Source of the DNA: Halovenus sp037080055
Lineage (GTDB): Archaea; Halobacteriota; Halobacteria; Halobacteriales; Haloarculaceae
Reading direction: 5' to 3'
Assembly: GCF_037080055.1 (NCBI RefSeq)
Contig: NZ_JBAOJI010000004.1
Span: forward strand, 1-64,000
Length of the DNA stretch: 64,000 nucleotides
Shown here: piece after piece, positions 34,355-42,069 of the stretch
How positions within the stretch are numbered: position 1 is the stretch's first letter
Layout of the letters: the number at the start of each line of letters is the position of its first letter
Program-made: the position numbers and the translations under genes
The notes under the pieces: generated by a model
Databases searched by the model: none
What the model was told of the DNA's origin: nothing
The model's input: the letters and a program-made list of their open reading frames with translations, nothing else

Positions 34355-36661
34355 TTAGTCAGGAGACAGCGCAGGAGTCGATGCCGGCTGTCGGTCGTTC
34401 CTGTCTGCCGTCTCGAACGTCTCGAGAAGCGATTGCAGTCGGGAACTGCGGGAGGCGAGTGTCTTCACGCTGGTGTCGACCTGTGAGACGGCCGCAGTCT
34501 GTTCCTGCGCGGCGGCAGAAACATCCGCTGCATCGCTCGCTGTCGAGTGGCTCTGTTGCTCGACCTGCGCAACGATGTCGTCGACCGTTTCGGCCCGGTT
34601 TGCCTGCGCGGACATCACTTCGGTGATCTCTTGAAGGCTGTCGTCGGTCCGCTCGGTTTTGTCGAGGACAGTCACGAACGCCTCGACAGCCTCCTCGACT
34701 GCTACGGTCGTCTGCTCGACACGCTCGTCGGCGGTCTGGATTTCGGCGACAGTTTCGTCGGTCGTCTGCTGGACCTCCTCGATCAGATCGGCAACCTCCG
34801 TCGCCGAGGAGTGTGTCTTTTCGGCCAGTTGCTTGACCTCGTCAGCGACGACGGCGAATCCGTCACCCTCGCTATCCGCATCACCGCCGGCACGAGCGGC
34901 CTCGATGTTCGCGTTCAGCGCCAGCATGTTCGTCTCGCTGGCAATCTCACGGATCAGGGCGACGATTTCGTCGATTTCGGACATCAGATCAGCGAGCGTC
35001 TGGACGTTGTCGACGGCAGTCGCCATCGAGTCCTGGACGGCTTCCATCTCGGCCATCGACTGCTGGGCGGTCGACTCACCGTTCGTGGCCACCGTCGCGG
35101 CTTCCCGTGAGAGCGCCGCAGCAGTTTCGGCCTTGTCCGCGACGTTTTCGGTTGCCTCGGAGTGGCGGGTCATCTCCGTCGAGAGATCTTCGAGCGATTC
35201 CCGCTGGCTGTCGGTCTGGCTTGCGATCCGCTGGATCGACTGGCTGACCGTCTCGGTCGTCTGGTTGATTTCGTCCGTTCCGGCGGTCGCTTCGTCACTC
35301 GACTCGGCAACGGCGTCGGCAAAGGACTGGATCTCTCTGAACGTCGCTTCGAGATCGTTCATCATCTCGTTGAACGACTCCGCGACTTCGACCATCGCGG
35401 GACTTTGGCTGTCCGGCTGCATTCGCTGAGTGAGATCCCCCTCCGCAGCGCGGGCCATGACGGTGCTGTAGGATTCGGCTCTCTCTCGGAGATGTTCGTT
35501 CAACTGTTCAGCGCGCGCTCGTTCCTCCTCGGCCTCCTGTTTTGCTGTCTGCGCGGCGGTCTTTGCTTCCTCGGCCCGGTCACGTTCGGATTCGACGGCC
35601 TCGATTTTCGAGGTGAGCGAGCGCCTGAGTTGTTCGAGCGAGTCGAAGACGGTACCGAATTCGTCCGTGCGCTCGCTCTCGATTGGTGTGTCGAGATCAC
35701 CCTGGCTGAGCGTCTCCGCGCTGGTCGCGAGTGAGCCAACCGACCGGATCGTCGTTCGGCCGACTGTCAGGCCGAATCCGGCCAGCCCGACGAGCAAGAC
35801 GCCGAGCAGAAGCGCGATCAGATTCCCGACGGTGCTTCGCATTTCGAACGCCTGCGCGGTCGGAACGCGATTCGTCACGGCCCAGCCGTGGTTCTCGATC
35901 CCGGCATACCCGACAGCGAACCCTCCGTCTGCGGACTCGGTCTCGAAGCCACTCCCGCTGTGACCCTCGTCCCAGGTCTGGTCGGCCTCCAGAATCGTGT
36001 CCGGTTCACTCGACAGCACCGTCACGCCGCTGGCGTTGACGACGCTCGTCGTCGTCGACGTGTCGTCGTACGCCGAACCGAACAGTTGCTCCGAGAGTCG
36101 ATGTAGATCGATGACGGCGATCAGCGCCCGGCCGTCGCCACTCGGTGTCTCTCGGACGGCGAGCATAGCCGGCCGTCCGTCGAACTCCATCGGATCGGAG
36201 TATTGGACCTCGGATCGGTCCGCAGCAGCCAACTCGTCGATCCGAGACTGTGTGGCTGCCGGAAGCGCCGTGTTCGTTTCGTTTCCAGAGGTTTCGCCGG
36301 CTGTCACGATCGACTTGCCGGTATCGAGATCGACGAAGTACGTACTCGAAATCGCCTCCCGATTGGAAATTCTCGTCAACTGATCCCAGATGCGGAACGA
36401 AGATTCGTTCTTACTGATCGCTGTCGACCGAATCGAGGACTCAAGGAGTCGGTCAGTGTGTTCGAACCAGATCTCTGCCTGATGGGCTTCGCTCTCTGCA
36501 GTCGAAACGAGTCGCTGTTCTGTCTCCGTCGTGAGTTGGTTGTCAACTGTCGTATAAATAAGCACGCCACTTCCCGCAGTTATCAGAAAGATTATCGAGA
36601 GCGCAAGCGTGAATCGTAGTTTGTAACTGTCCATCAGCCCAACATCGCGGCCGGGAATCAT
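34355..36661 (-). CDS. Halobacterial transducer (methyl-accepting chemotaxis protein)
   Basis: The 768-residue transducer has a first helix at about 18-38, an extracytoplasmic sensor region of roughly 240 residues (dCache-like, with SSTYFVDLDTGKSIV and DGRALIAVIDLHRL), a second helix near 290-312, HAMP segments (RSVGSLATSAETLSQGDLDT) and a long coiled-coil signalling domain. The CheA-binding tip reads NMLALNANIEAARAG...GDGFAVVADEVKQLAEKTHS. The ligand is unknown. TATTATAAG lies about 40 nt upstream on the reverse strand. An alternative start at 36634 (MDSYKLRF) gives a more usual N terminus. Confidence 0.94.
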   Translation of the reverse strand: MIPGRDVGLMDSYKLRFTLALSIIFLITAGSGVLIYTTVDNQLTTETEQRLVSTAESEAHQAEIWFEHTDRLLESSIRSTAISKNESSFRIWDQLTRISNREAISSTYFVDLDTGKSIVTAGETSGNETNTALPAATQSRIDELAAADRSEVQYSDPMEFDGRPAMLAVRETPSGDGRALIAVIDLHRLSEQLFGSAYDDTSTTTSVVNASGVTVLSSEPDTILEADQTWDEGHSGSGFETESADGGFAVGYAGIENHGWAVTNRVPTAQAFEMRSTVGNLIALLLGVLLVGLAGFGLTVGRTTIRSVGSLATSAETLSQGDLDTPIESERTDEFGTVFDSLEQLRRSLTSKIEAVESERDRAEEAKTAAQTAKQEAEEERARAEQLNEHLRERAESYSTVMARAAEGDLTQRMQPDSQSPAMVEVAESFNEMMNDLEATFREIQSFADAVAESSDEATAGTDEINQTTETVSQSIQRIASQTDSQRESLEDLSTEMTRHSEATENVADKAETAAALSREAATVATNGESTAQQSMAEMEAVQDSMATAVDNVQTLADLMSEIDEIVALIREIASETNMLALNANIEAARAGGDADSEGDGFAVVADEVKQLAEKTHSSATEVADLIEEVQQTTDETVAEIQTADERVEQTTVAVEEAVEAFVTVLDKTERTDDSLQEITEVMSAQANRAETVDDIVAQVEQQSHSTASDAADVSAAAQEQTAAVSQVDTSVKTLASRSSRLQSLLETFETADRNDRQPASTPALSPD

Positions 36662-36906
36662 TACGTCTCGACGTACTCTGCTCCCACGAATGAAGGCTTA
36701 TAATAGTGGTACCCGCAAGCGCATACAGCTACATACCAGTACGTACTCGTCGAAAGCCATCGGACCGTCGGCGATTGTTCGCAGAGTTGATACTCTGATA
36801 GAGATATCCGGAAACTGTTGTTTTCCAGGGCGTGAAGTCGTCGAGGGTCAGTATTGCTAGGGTCGACTGTGCCAACTCACATCAGCGAGAAGGACTTACG
36901 TTGCGT

Positions 36907-37416
36907 ATGCGCGTCGAAGCGATTTACACGGCGGAGGCCGCCGGTGAGCCGATGGCAGACCACGAATCGATCCGCGCCGTCGACGGTGGGCTGGCTGGTG
37001 ACCGCTACTGCACCGGAACCGGTCACTACTCTCCGTTCGATGTCTGTCAGGTGACGTTCGTGCAGGCCGAAGCTCTCGAAGCGATCAGCGAGCGGTCACA
37101 GTTGGACGTACTGGACGGCCAGCACCGGCGGAACGTGGTCGTCCGCGGCGGCGACGTACACGACCTGCTGAATCATCGTTTTACGGTCGGGGACGCCCAA
37201 TTCGAGGGGACACGGGAACGACCGCCCTGCCGGTATCTGGAGCGAGTGACGGGACAGGACGGACTGCTGCGTGCGCTGGCGGACGGCAAAGGTGGGATCT
37301 GTGCCCGCGTGGCCGACCCCGGAGCATTCTCCGTCGGTGACGAAATCACCGACATTGAGGATCTGAACAACTTCGAGTCGCTGGTGGCGAATATCCGCGA
37401 GCGAGTCGGGAAGTAG
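36907..37416 (+). CDS. MOSC-domain protein
   Basis: The 169-residue protein is a stand-alone MOSC domain: IRAVDGGLAGDRYCTGTGHY, FVQAEALEAI, GQHRRNVVVRGGDVHDL and the conserved Cys108 in TRERPPCRYLERVTG. MOSC domains carry sulfur for molybdenum-cofactor or related metal-sulfur chemistry. The start at 36907 is the conserved one. The 245 bp upstream hold no other gene. Its stop codon overlaps the degenerate tRNA-end copy of the element that follows. Confidence 0.88.
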   Translation: MRVEAIYTAEAAGEPMADHESIRAVDGGLAGDRYCTGTGHYSPFDVCQVTFVQAEALEAISERSQLDVLDGQHRRNVVVRGGDVHDLLNHRFTVGDAQFEGTRERPPCRYLERVTGQDGLLRALADGKGGICARVADPGAFSVGDEITDIEDLNNFESLVANIRERVGK

Positions 37417-37519
37417 GGCCGGGATTTGAACTGCGCGAGACGAGCGGAGCGAGTCTCGCCATCGAGTTCAAATCCAGCCGTTACGCATTTGCTGCTCACG
37501 AGTTGTTCGCAGCAAAATG
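37412..37519 (-). repeat. Composite element 3' of tRNA-Ser
   Basis: Reading away from the tRNA on the reverse strand: a hairpin at 37520-37485 (GCATTTTGCTGC, loop GAACAACTCGTGA, GCAGCAAATGC); an inverted copy of the tRNA T arm, GGCTGGATTTGAAC (37479-37466); a second hairpin GCGAGAC/GTCTCGC (37459-37435); and a direct degenerate copy of the tRNA 3' end (37431-37412, 17 of 20 bases as in 37540-37521). The same parts in the same order occur 3' of tRNA-Thr at 60367-60471. Confidence 0.75.
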
Positions 37520-37603
37520 CGGTGGGGCTGGGATTTGAACCCAGGAGTCCTCTCGGACATTTGCTCTCAAGGCAAACGCAATAGGCCGCTCTGCCACCCC
37601 ACC
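37520..37603 (-). tRNA. tRNA-Ser (anticodon UGA)
   Basis: The 84-nt type II tRNA is on the reverse strand. Acceptor GGTGGGG pairs perfectly with CCCCACC, and the discriminator is G73 as usual for Ser. The D stem is GCAG/TTGC, the anticodon arm TTTGC-CTTGAGA-GCAAA with anticodon TGA, a long variable arm (GTCC-GAGA-GGAC type) follows, and the T arm is CTGGG-TTCAAAT-CCCAG. Confidence 0.96.
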
Positions 37604-37678
37604 TCACGACTCGCTCGATGCGAGTACAGATAATGATGTGACCGTGGGAGAATTAAGCGTGTCGCTCTCGATGGCTGT

Positions 37679-37906
37679 TCAGCGATTCGCGTTGGCTGGG
37701 CAGGTGTCGACACCCAGAAGCGCGTACAACCCGCAGGTGCCCATCGCGGCAGTTGTGAGCATCACGAGCGCGACTACACCGAGCACCGGCGACGCGACCT
37801 CGGGCAGCGACACCGCATTTGCGAGAATCGCCAGTGAGAGCACACCCGCGACCGCACCGATTACCGTTCGTAGCTTCCGGTCTATCGAACCGACATTGTT
37901 GGCCAT
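37679..37906 (-). CDS. DUF2892-type small membrane protein
   Basis: The 75-residue protein starts MANNVGSIDRKLRTVIGAVAG and has two transmembrane helices enclosing the family pattern, ending MGTCGLYALLGVDTCPANAN. This matches the YgaP-type/DUF2892 membrane module. The start at 37906 begins the conserved block; a longer frame upstream is not credible. Confidence 0.85.
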   Translation of the reverse strand: MANNVGSIDRKLRTVIGAVAGVLSLAILANAVSLPEVASPVLGVVALVMLTTAAMGTCGLYALLGVDTCPANANR

Positions 37907-38080
37907 ACTGATAATTGGTCGCCGAAGGATATAGTTCTTGCTATTGGGATAACCAGACAATACTATTGAGAACAGAAGGGTCCGAGATCCCAGTTCAAGC
38001 GGTTGGTTTCTCCAGCTCGGTTCCACGAATTGTAGAATTGTCACAACGTTCATGTCGATCAGTCACTGAATTATTGGTGG

Positions 38081-38380
38081 ATGAATAGCCAAAAGAGTCG
38101 CAAGATCGGTGCGCTGTGGGCAATCACTCAGGGGCTGCTCACTGCGCTGGTGCCACAGATCAGTGTGAAGCTGATGAAGAAGATGATCGGACAGAACTTC
38201 GAGAACGCAGCGGAACTCGAAGCAAAACCGGGCTACCTCCGCCAGCTTCGCGCCCTCGGAATCGGTCTGGCCGCGGCCGGAATCGCTGGTCTCGTCATGG
38301 AAAACGCCGCAGCAGACCCGGACGAGTCGGAAGCCGACGACAGTGTAACCGACTCCGCCGAAGAAGACGAGAGCGCTTGA
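38081..38380 (+). CDS. Small haloarchaeal membrane-associated protein
   Basis: The 99-residue protein has a basic, amphipathic N-terminal part (SRKIGALWAITQGLL, VKLMKKMIGQNFENAAELE), a hydrophobic helix (about 59-76) and an acidic Asp/Glu/Ser tail. No family is recognised. It is flanked by convergent and divergent genes and is probably a single-gene unit. Confidence 0.65.
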   Translation: MNSQKSRKIGALWAITQGLLTALVPQISVKLMKKMIGQNFENAAELEAKPGYLRQLRALGIGLAAAGIAGLVMENAAADPDESEADDSVTDSAEEDESA

Positions 38381-38478
38381 GCGACTGTCGGAGAGTGTCT
38401 TAAACAATGGCCAGTGTCAGCCGGCGGATCCGTCGCGATGCTGGGCAGAGCGGAGGCGGTCGGGACGGACAAAGCGAG

Positions 38479-39225
38479 TTAGTCCTCTGAGTTTGCAGAA
38501 TTATCTGAGACAGTGTCAGACTCGACTGCCGACAGCCCCCACTCAGCGACTAGTTCTGCCGTTCGGTCGGGGACGAGCACGCCAGCGCGCACCCGCGCAC
38601 GGAGCAGCGAGAGCGCAGTTTTGCGATCTTCGGGGCGCTCCCACAGCGGCGTCTCCGGGAGGAAGGAGACGTCGAGATCCGCCGACCGGGCGCGTTCGGT
38701 CAGCGTCTCGACTGCCGGCGGTGCAAACACGTCAGTGAAATCGATCTGCTGGCCGAAGGCCGCGAAGGAGACGCGCCCGTTGGTCGACGGACCGATCACG
38801 ACATCACTCGTTCGCAGTTGCATCGCCGTCGTGCCGATATGCTCCCGGCGGAGAAACAGTGCGGTCGGCCTGGCGAACGCCACCGTCGGGAGTTCCTCGG
38901 TGTCGAGCAAGTGCGTCAGTGCGTTCCCAATTTTCCCAGCGTCGTCAGATCCGACCTGTACCTCGTAGCGGACCGCGCCGGGATCGGCGAGTTCCTCGTC
39001 GAGCAGGTCACGAACGGAGTTCTCGGGGTCGACGCCGTCAGGGACAGTCTCCGGATCGCGGTAGTTGATCAGAATCTCGCCCTCGCCGTGCTGGATGGTC
39101 GCACAGACATCGGCGAGCATCGCCCGGTACAGTGCTGCGTTCTGGTCGGCATCGAAGCCGTCGGGCAGGAGATCGGGCACACACTCGGGAACAGGTGGAT
39201 CAGCGAGTACGACGACAGTCGTCAT
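38479..39225 (-). CDS. Haloarchaeal protein resembling the DUF2064/nucleotidyltransferase group
   Basis: The 248-residue soluble protein starts MTTVVVLADPPVPECVPDLL and has NAALYRAMLADVCATIQHGEGEI, VQVGSDDAGKIGNALTHLLD and SDVVIGPSTNGRVSFAAF. The last motif recalls the DVVIGPxxDGGY motif of DUF2064 glycosyltransferase-fold proteins related to CofC, but the surrounding residues differ. Function is unassigned. The start at 39225 is the first ATG of the conserved region. Confidence 0.7.
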   Translation of the reverse strand: MTTVVVLADPPVPECVPDLLPDGFDADQNAALYRAMLADVCATIQHGEGEILINYRDPETVPDGVDPENSVRDLLDEELADPGAVRYEVQVGSDDAGKIGNALTHLLDTEELPTVAFARPTALFLRREHIGTTAMQLRTSDVVIGPSTNGRVSFAAFGQQIDFTDVFAPPAVETLTERARSADLDVSFLPETPLWERPEDRKTALSLLRARVRAGVLVPDRTAELVAEWGLSAVESDTVSDNSANSED

Positions 39226-39284
39226 AGCGGGCAGTAGCCGCCGGATTCCCTTGTCCTTTTGTATCCCCCATCCAAGTATCGCGT

Positions 39285-39506
39285 ATGGAGAAGATGCGGA
39301 TACTCGGCGGCGCGGCAGTGTTGCTGATCGCCGTCGGTCTCGGCGGAATTCTGGCAAGCCTCGTCACCAACAACCAGCTGTTTATCGGCTCAACCGAGTT
39401 CACCGCGGCAGCGATTGCGACACTGGTCGCCTTCGTCGGGGCGCTCGTCGTCTTCGTCGCGGTCGGCCGGCCGTGGCGGTTCTGGAAGCGGACGCCGTAC
39501 TGGTGA
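39285..39506 (+). CDS. Small two-helix membrane protein
   Basis: The 73-residue protein has two transmembrane helices (about 6-27 and 39-62) and an aromatic/basic end RPWRFWKRTPYW that would sit at the inner face. No family is recognised. It lies 75 bp before lipA on the same strand and may be co-transcribed. Confidence 0.65.
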   Translation: MEKMRILGGAAVLLIAVGLGGILASLVTNNQLFIGSTEFTAAAIATLVAFVGALVVFVAVGRPWRFWKRTPYW

Positions 39507-39580
39507 GGGCCCAGATCGGATTCAGGTGAATCGAAGCCGGGAGCCGCACATTTTTGTCGACAGCCCCAAAGGACTAGTTA

Positions 39581-40531
39581 ATGAGCCGTTCGCGCAAGCC
39601 CGAGTGGCTGAAGATGCGGCCACCGTCGGGCGAGCGATTCACCGAGATCAAGGGCATTCTCCGCGAGCACGGCCTCCACACCGTCTGCGAGGAGGCCTCG
39701 TGTCCGAACATGGGCGAGTGCTGGTCGGGGTCGGGCGCGGCCGCGGGTGCCGACGGCAGTGCCGGCACTGCAACCTTCATGTTGATGGGCGAGCGCTGTT
39801 CGCGAGGCTGTAACTTCTGTGACGTACAGACCGGCGGGATGGAGCCGCTGGACGAGGACGAACCCGAAAACGTCGCCGCCGCGGTGAGCGAAATCGGGCT
39901 GGATTACGTCGTGTTGACCTCGGTGGATCGGGACGATTTGCCCGACCAGGGTGCGGGCCACTTCGCCCGGACGATCCGCGAGATCAAACGCCGGGATTCG
40001 GACATTCTCGTCGAAGTACTGATCCCCGACTTTCAGGGAGAACCGGAACTCGTCGGGAAGATCATCGACGCCGAACCGGACGTGATCGCCCACAACGTCG
40101 AAACCGTCGAGCGGTTGCAGTGGCCGGTCCGGGACCGGCGTGCGGGCTACGAGCAGTCGCTGTCTGTCCTCGAACAGGCCGCCCGCGAAAGCGATGCGTA
40201 CACGAAGACGAGCCTGATGCTCGGGGTCGGCGAGTACCACCACGAGGTCTACCAGACGATGCGTGATCTGCGCAGCGTCGGCGTCGATATCGTCACCTTC
40301 GGCCAGTATCTCCAGCCCTCCCGGTCGCATCTGGAGGTCAGTGAGTTCGTCCACCCCGACGTATTCGACACGTACCAGCAGATTGCAGAGCAAGAACTGG
40401 ACTTTCTGTACTGTGCCAGCGGCCCGATGGTCCGGTCGTCGTACCGTGCCGGCGAACTGTTCGTCGAATCGATCCTCCGTGGTGAAGACGAGGAGACCGC
40501 CAGACGACGAGTTCGAAACGAGCAGGAGTAG
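39581..40531 (+). CDS. lipA: Lipoyl synthase
   Basis: The 316-residue radical SAM enzyme inserts two sulfurs into octanoyl groups on lipoyl domains. The auxiliary cluster ligands are Cys36, Cys41 and Cys47 (CEEASCPNMGEC), and the radical SAM cluster is Cys73, Cys77 and Cys80 (CSRGCNFC). VLTSVDRDDLPDQGAGHF, VEVLIPDFQG and the terminal VRSSYRAGE follow, with the C-terminal Arg-Ser-Ser motif that binds the auxiliary cluster. A Gly/Ala-rich insert (about 50-63) is present. The likely target in this window is the E2 subunit of the dehydrogenase complex 10 kb away. Confidence 0.96.
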   Translation: MSRSRKPEWLKMRPPSGERFTEIKGILREHGLHTVCEEASCPNMGECWSGSGAAAGADGSAGTATFMLMGERCSRGCNFCDVQTGGMEPLDEDEPENVAAAVSEIGLDYVVLTSVDRDDLPDQGAGHFARTIREIKRRDSDILVEVLIPDFQGEPELVGKIIDAEPDVIAHNVETVERLQWPVRDRRAGYEQSLSVLEQAARESDAYTKTSLMLGVGEYHHEVYQTMRDLRSVGVDIVTFGQYLQPSRSHLEVSEFVHPDVFDTYQQIAEQELDFLYCASGPMVRSSYRAGELFVESILRGEDEETARRRVRNEQE

Positions 40532-40590
40532 CGCGCCCGATAGACGTAGCCAACAGAAGGATTATAACCGTCTGTAAAGTCAGAGCAGGT

Positions 40591-40839
40591 ATGCGAGATG
40601 GCATCATCGAACTGCTGGTGGAAGTAGGTATGCTCTTCCTGTATGGGGTTGCGACCACGGTTCTCACAGTGATCGGCACTCTCTTCGAGTACCGGAGCTA
40701 CGAGTTCGTCAGCGGCGGGGAGACGATGCTCGCCCTGTGGATCGGTGGACTCGGTCTCGTCGTGCTCACGCTGGCATATCGGATCGGCCGCGACAAGTTG
40801 GTCGACGCCTGGATCGATCTGCAGGCAGGACAACTCTGA
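40591..40839 (+). CDS. Small two-helix membrane protein
   Basis: The 82-residue protein has two hydrophobic helices (about 8-28 and 44-64) and ends IGRDKLVDAWIDLQAGQL. No family is recognised. It follows lipA by 59 bp. Confidence 0.6.
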   Translation: MRDGIIELLVEVGMLFLYGVATTVLTVIGTLFEYRSYEFVSGGETMLALWIGGLGLVVLTLAYRIGRDKLVDAWIDLQAGQL

Positions 40840-40928
40840 GCAACTGATCGGCGCCTGTGCGGTCCTCTCGCCGACTTCCGGCCGACACGCTCCCGCTGTG
40901 GCCACCATCCTGAGACAACCCTCACTCG

Positions 40929-40946
40929 TTTTAGGCACTCCTAAAA
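40929..40946. promoter_or_regulatory. DtxR-type iron box, first operon, upstream site
   Basis: TTTTAGG-CACT-CCTAAAA is a perfect inverted repeat, 39 bp before the first ATG of the iron-uptake unit. The core TTAGG...CCTAA matches the haloarchaeal Idr/SirR (DtxR family) operator class. A regulator gene is not in the window. Confidence 0.75.
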
Positions 40947-40965
40947 TCCGAAACAGACTTAATTG

Positions 40966-40981
40966 TTTAGGCTGACCGAAA
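40966..40981. promoter_or_regulatory. DtxR-type iron box, degenerate second site
   Basis: TTTAGGCTGACCGAAA resembles TTTAGGCTAGCCTAAA with a good left half and a decayed right half. It ends 3 bp before the ATG at 40985 and lies just downstream of a TTAAT-like TATA element near 40960, so binding would block initiation. Confidence 0.55.
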
Positions 40982-40984
40982 AAC

Positions 40985-41113
40985 ATGGACCAGCAGTCGC
41001 CACGACGAGAGCCCAGACCGGGGTCGACAGCGAGCGAACGAGTCGGGACATCCGAGCGGACTGGTGGGGGTCAGGACAGTTGCGGCGAGTGCACGACCAC
41101 AGACAAGCCATGA
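40985..41113 (+). CDS. 42-residue leader ORF of the iron operon
   Basis: The ORF starts MDQQSPRREPRPGSTASER and ends in SCGECTTTDKP, with one Cys-x2-Cys pair. It begins immediately after the iron box and its TGA overlaps the ATG of the flavoprotein gene (ATGA), which suggests translational coupling. It may be a real small protein or only a coupling leader. No homologue is recognised. Confidence 0.45.
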   Translation: MDQQSPRREPRPGSTASERVGTSERTGGGQDSCGECTTTDKP

Positions 41114-42069
41114 CAGCGGGACCCCGGGAGCCGGTGGAGCAGGTCGAGTTCGACCACGATATCGTCATCGTTGGCGGCGGCCCGGCGGGTTGTTCGGCTG
41201 GGATTTTCACCGCCCGCGCCGGACTCGATACCGCAATTTTCGACCGCGGCCGCTCCTCGCTGAAGCAGTGTGCCCATCTAGAGAACTTCCTCGGATTTCC
41301 GGCAGGCATCGACATCGAGAGCTTCTACGAGCGGATTCACGACCACGCTCGGACTGCCGGCTGTGAATTCGTCGCAGACCTCGTCGAGGCCGTCGAGCGG
41401 ACCGACGAGGGCGACGGATTCGTCGTGACGCCGGCCGAAGGAGATTCGCACACGGCACGGCGAGTCGTCGCCGCGACCCGATACGACGGCGAGTACCTCC
41501 GCGGACTGGACGACGACGAGGCGATGTTCGAGACGAAACGGTACGGCGAGGAGGAGTACGAACGGTTCGACAGGGAGTACGCCGACCGCGAGGGACGGAC
41601 GCCGGTCGACGGACTCTACGTCGCCTCGCCCTCGGCAGCCGTCGATATGCAGGCCATCATGGCCGCCGGACGCGGCGCTCGCGTCGCTCACCGCCTGATC
41701 GCCGACTCACGGATCGCCGAGGGCTGGTGGGAGGCCGTCGCCGACCGGAGCGACTGGGTGCGCCGCAGGGCCGAACTTGACGAGGAATGGACCGACCGCC
41801 GGCGGTGGGTCGAGTGGTTCGACAACCGGTACGCTGCGGACGCGCCGGTCGAGTCCGACAGCGAGCGCTACGAACGCGTCCGGTCGGCGGTCATCGACGT
41901 TGGGCGGGCCTCGTACATCGACCCGGCGGAGATCACGGCCCGGAAGACGACCGGTCAGGAGACTCTCGCGTCGTATCTCGACACGGAAGCGGTTCTCGAC
42001 AGTATCGACGACGAACGGATCCGCGAGTATCTCGACTCGACAGCCGAACGGACTGCAGGGGAACCATGA
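41110..42069 (+). CDS. FAD-dependent oxidoreductase of the iron operon
   Basis: The 319-residue flavoprotein resembles thioredoxin-reductase-type proteins: HDIVIVGGGPAGCSAGIFTARAG is the FAD-binding fold, followed by LKQCAHLENFLGFPAGIDIESF and a second FAD block VDGLYVASPSAAVDMQAIMAAG. The redox CxxC and the NADPH fold of thioredoxin reductase are not obvious, and the C-terminal third (WRRRAELDEEW region onward) is helical and specific to this group. Placed in an iron-uptake unit, reduction of ferric chelates is a reasonable guess. ATG at 41110 overlaps the leader ORF stop. Confidence 0.8.
   Translation: MTAGPREPVEQVEFDHDIVIVGGGPAGCSAGIFTARAGLDTAIFDRGRSSLKQCAHLENFLGFPAGIDIESFYERIHDHARTAGCEFVADLVEAVERTDEGDGFVVTPAEGDSHTARRVVAATRYDGEYLRGLDDDEAMFETKRYGEEEYERFDREYADREGRTPVDGLYVASPSAAVDMQAIMAAGRGARVAHRLIADSRIAEGWWEAVADRSDWVRRRAELDEEWTDRRRWVEWFDNRYAADAPVESDSERYERVRSAVIDVGRASYIDPAEITARKTTGQETLASYLDTEAVLDSIDDERIREYLDSTAERTAGEP

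Noticed and set aside
37173..37607. 144-residue reverse frame over MOSC and tRNA-Ser
   Set aside because: It runs through the tRNA and its trailer element; such frames recur at tRNAs and are not genes.
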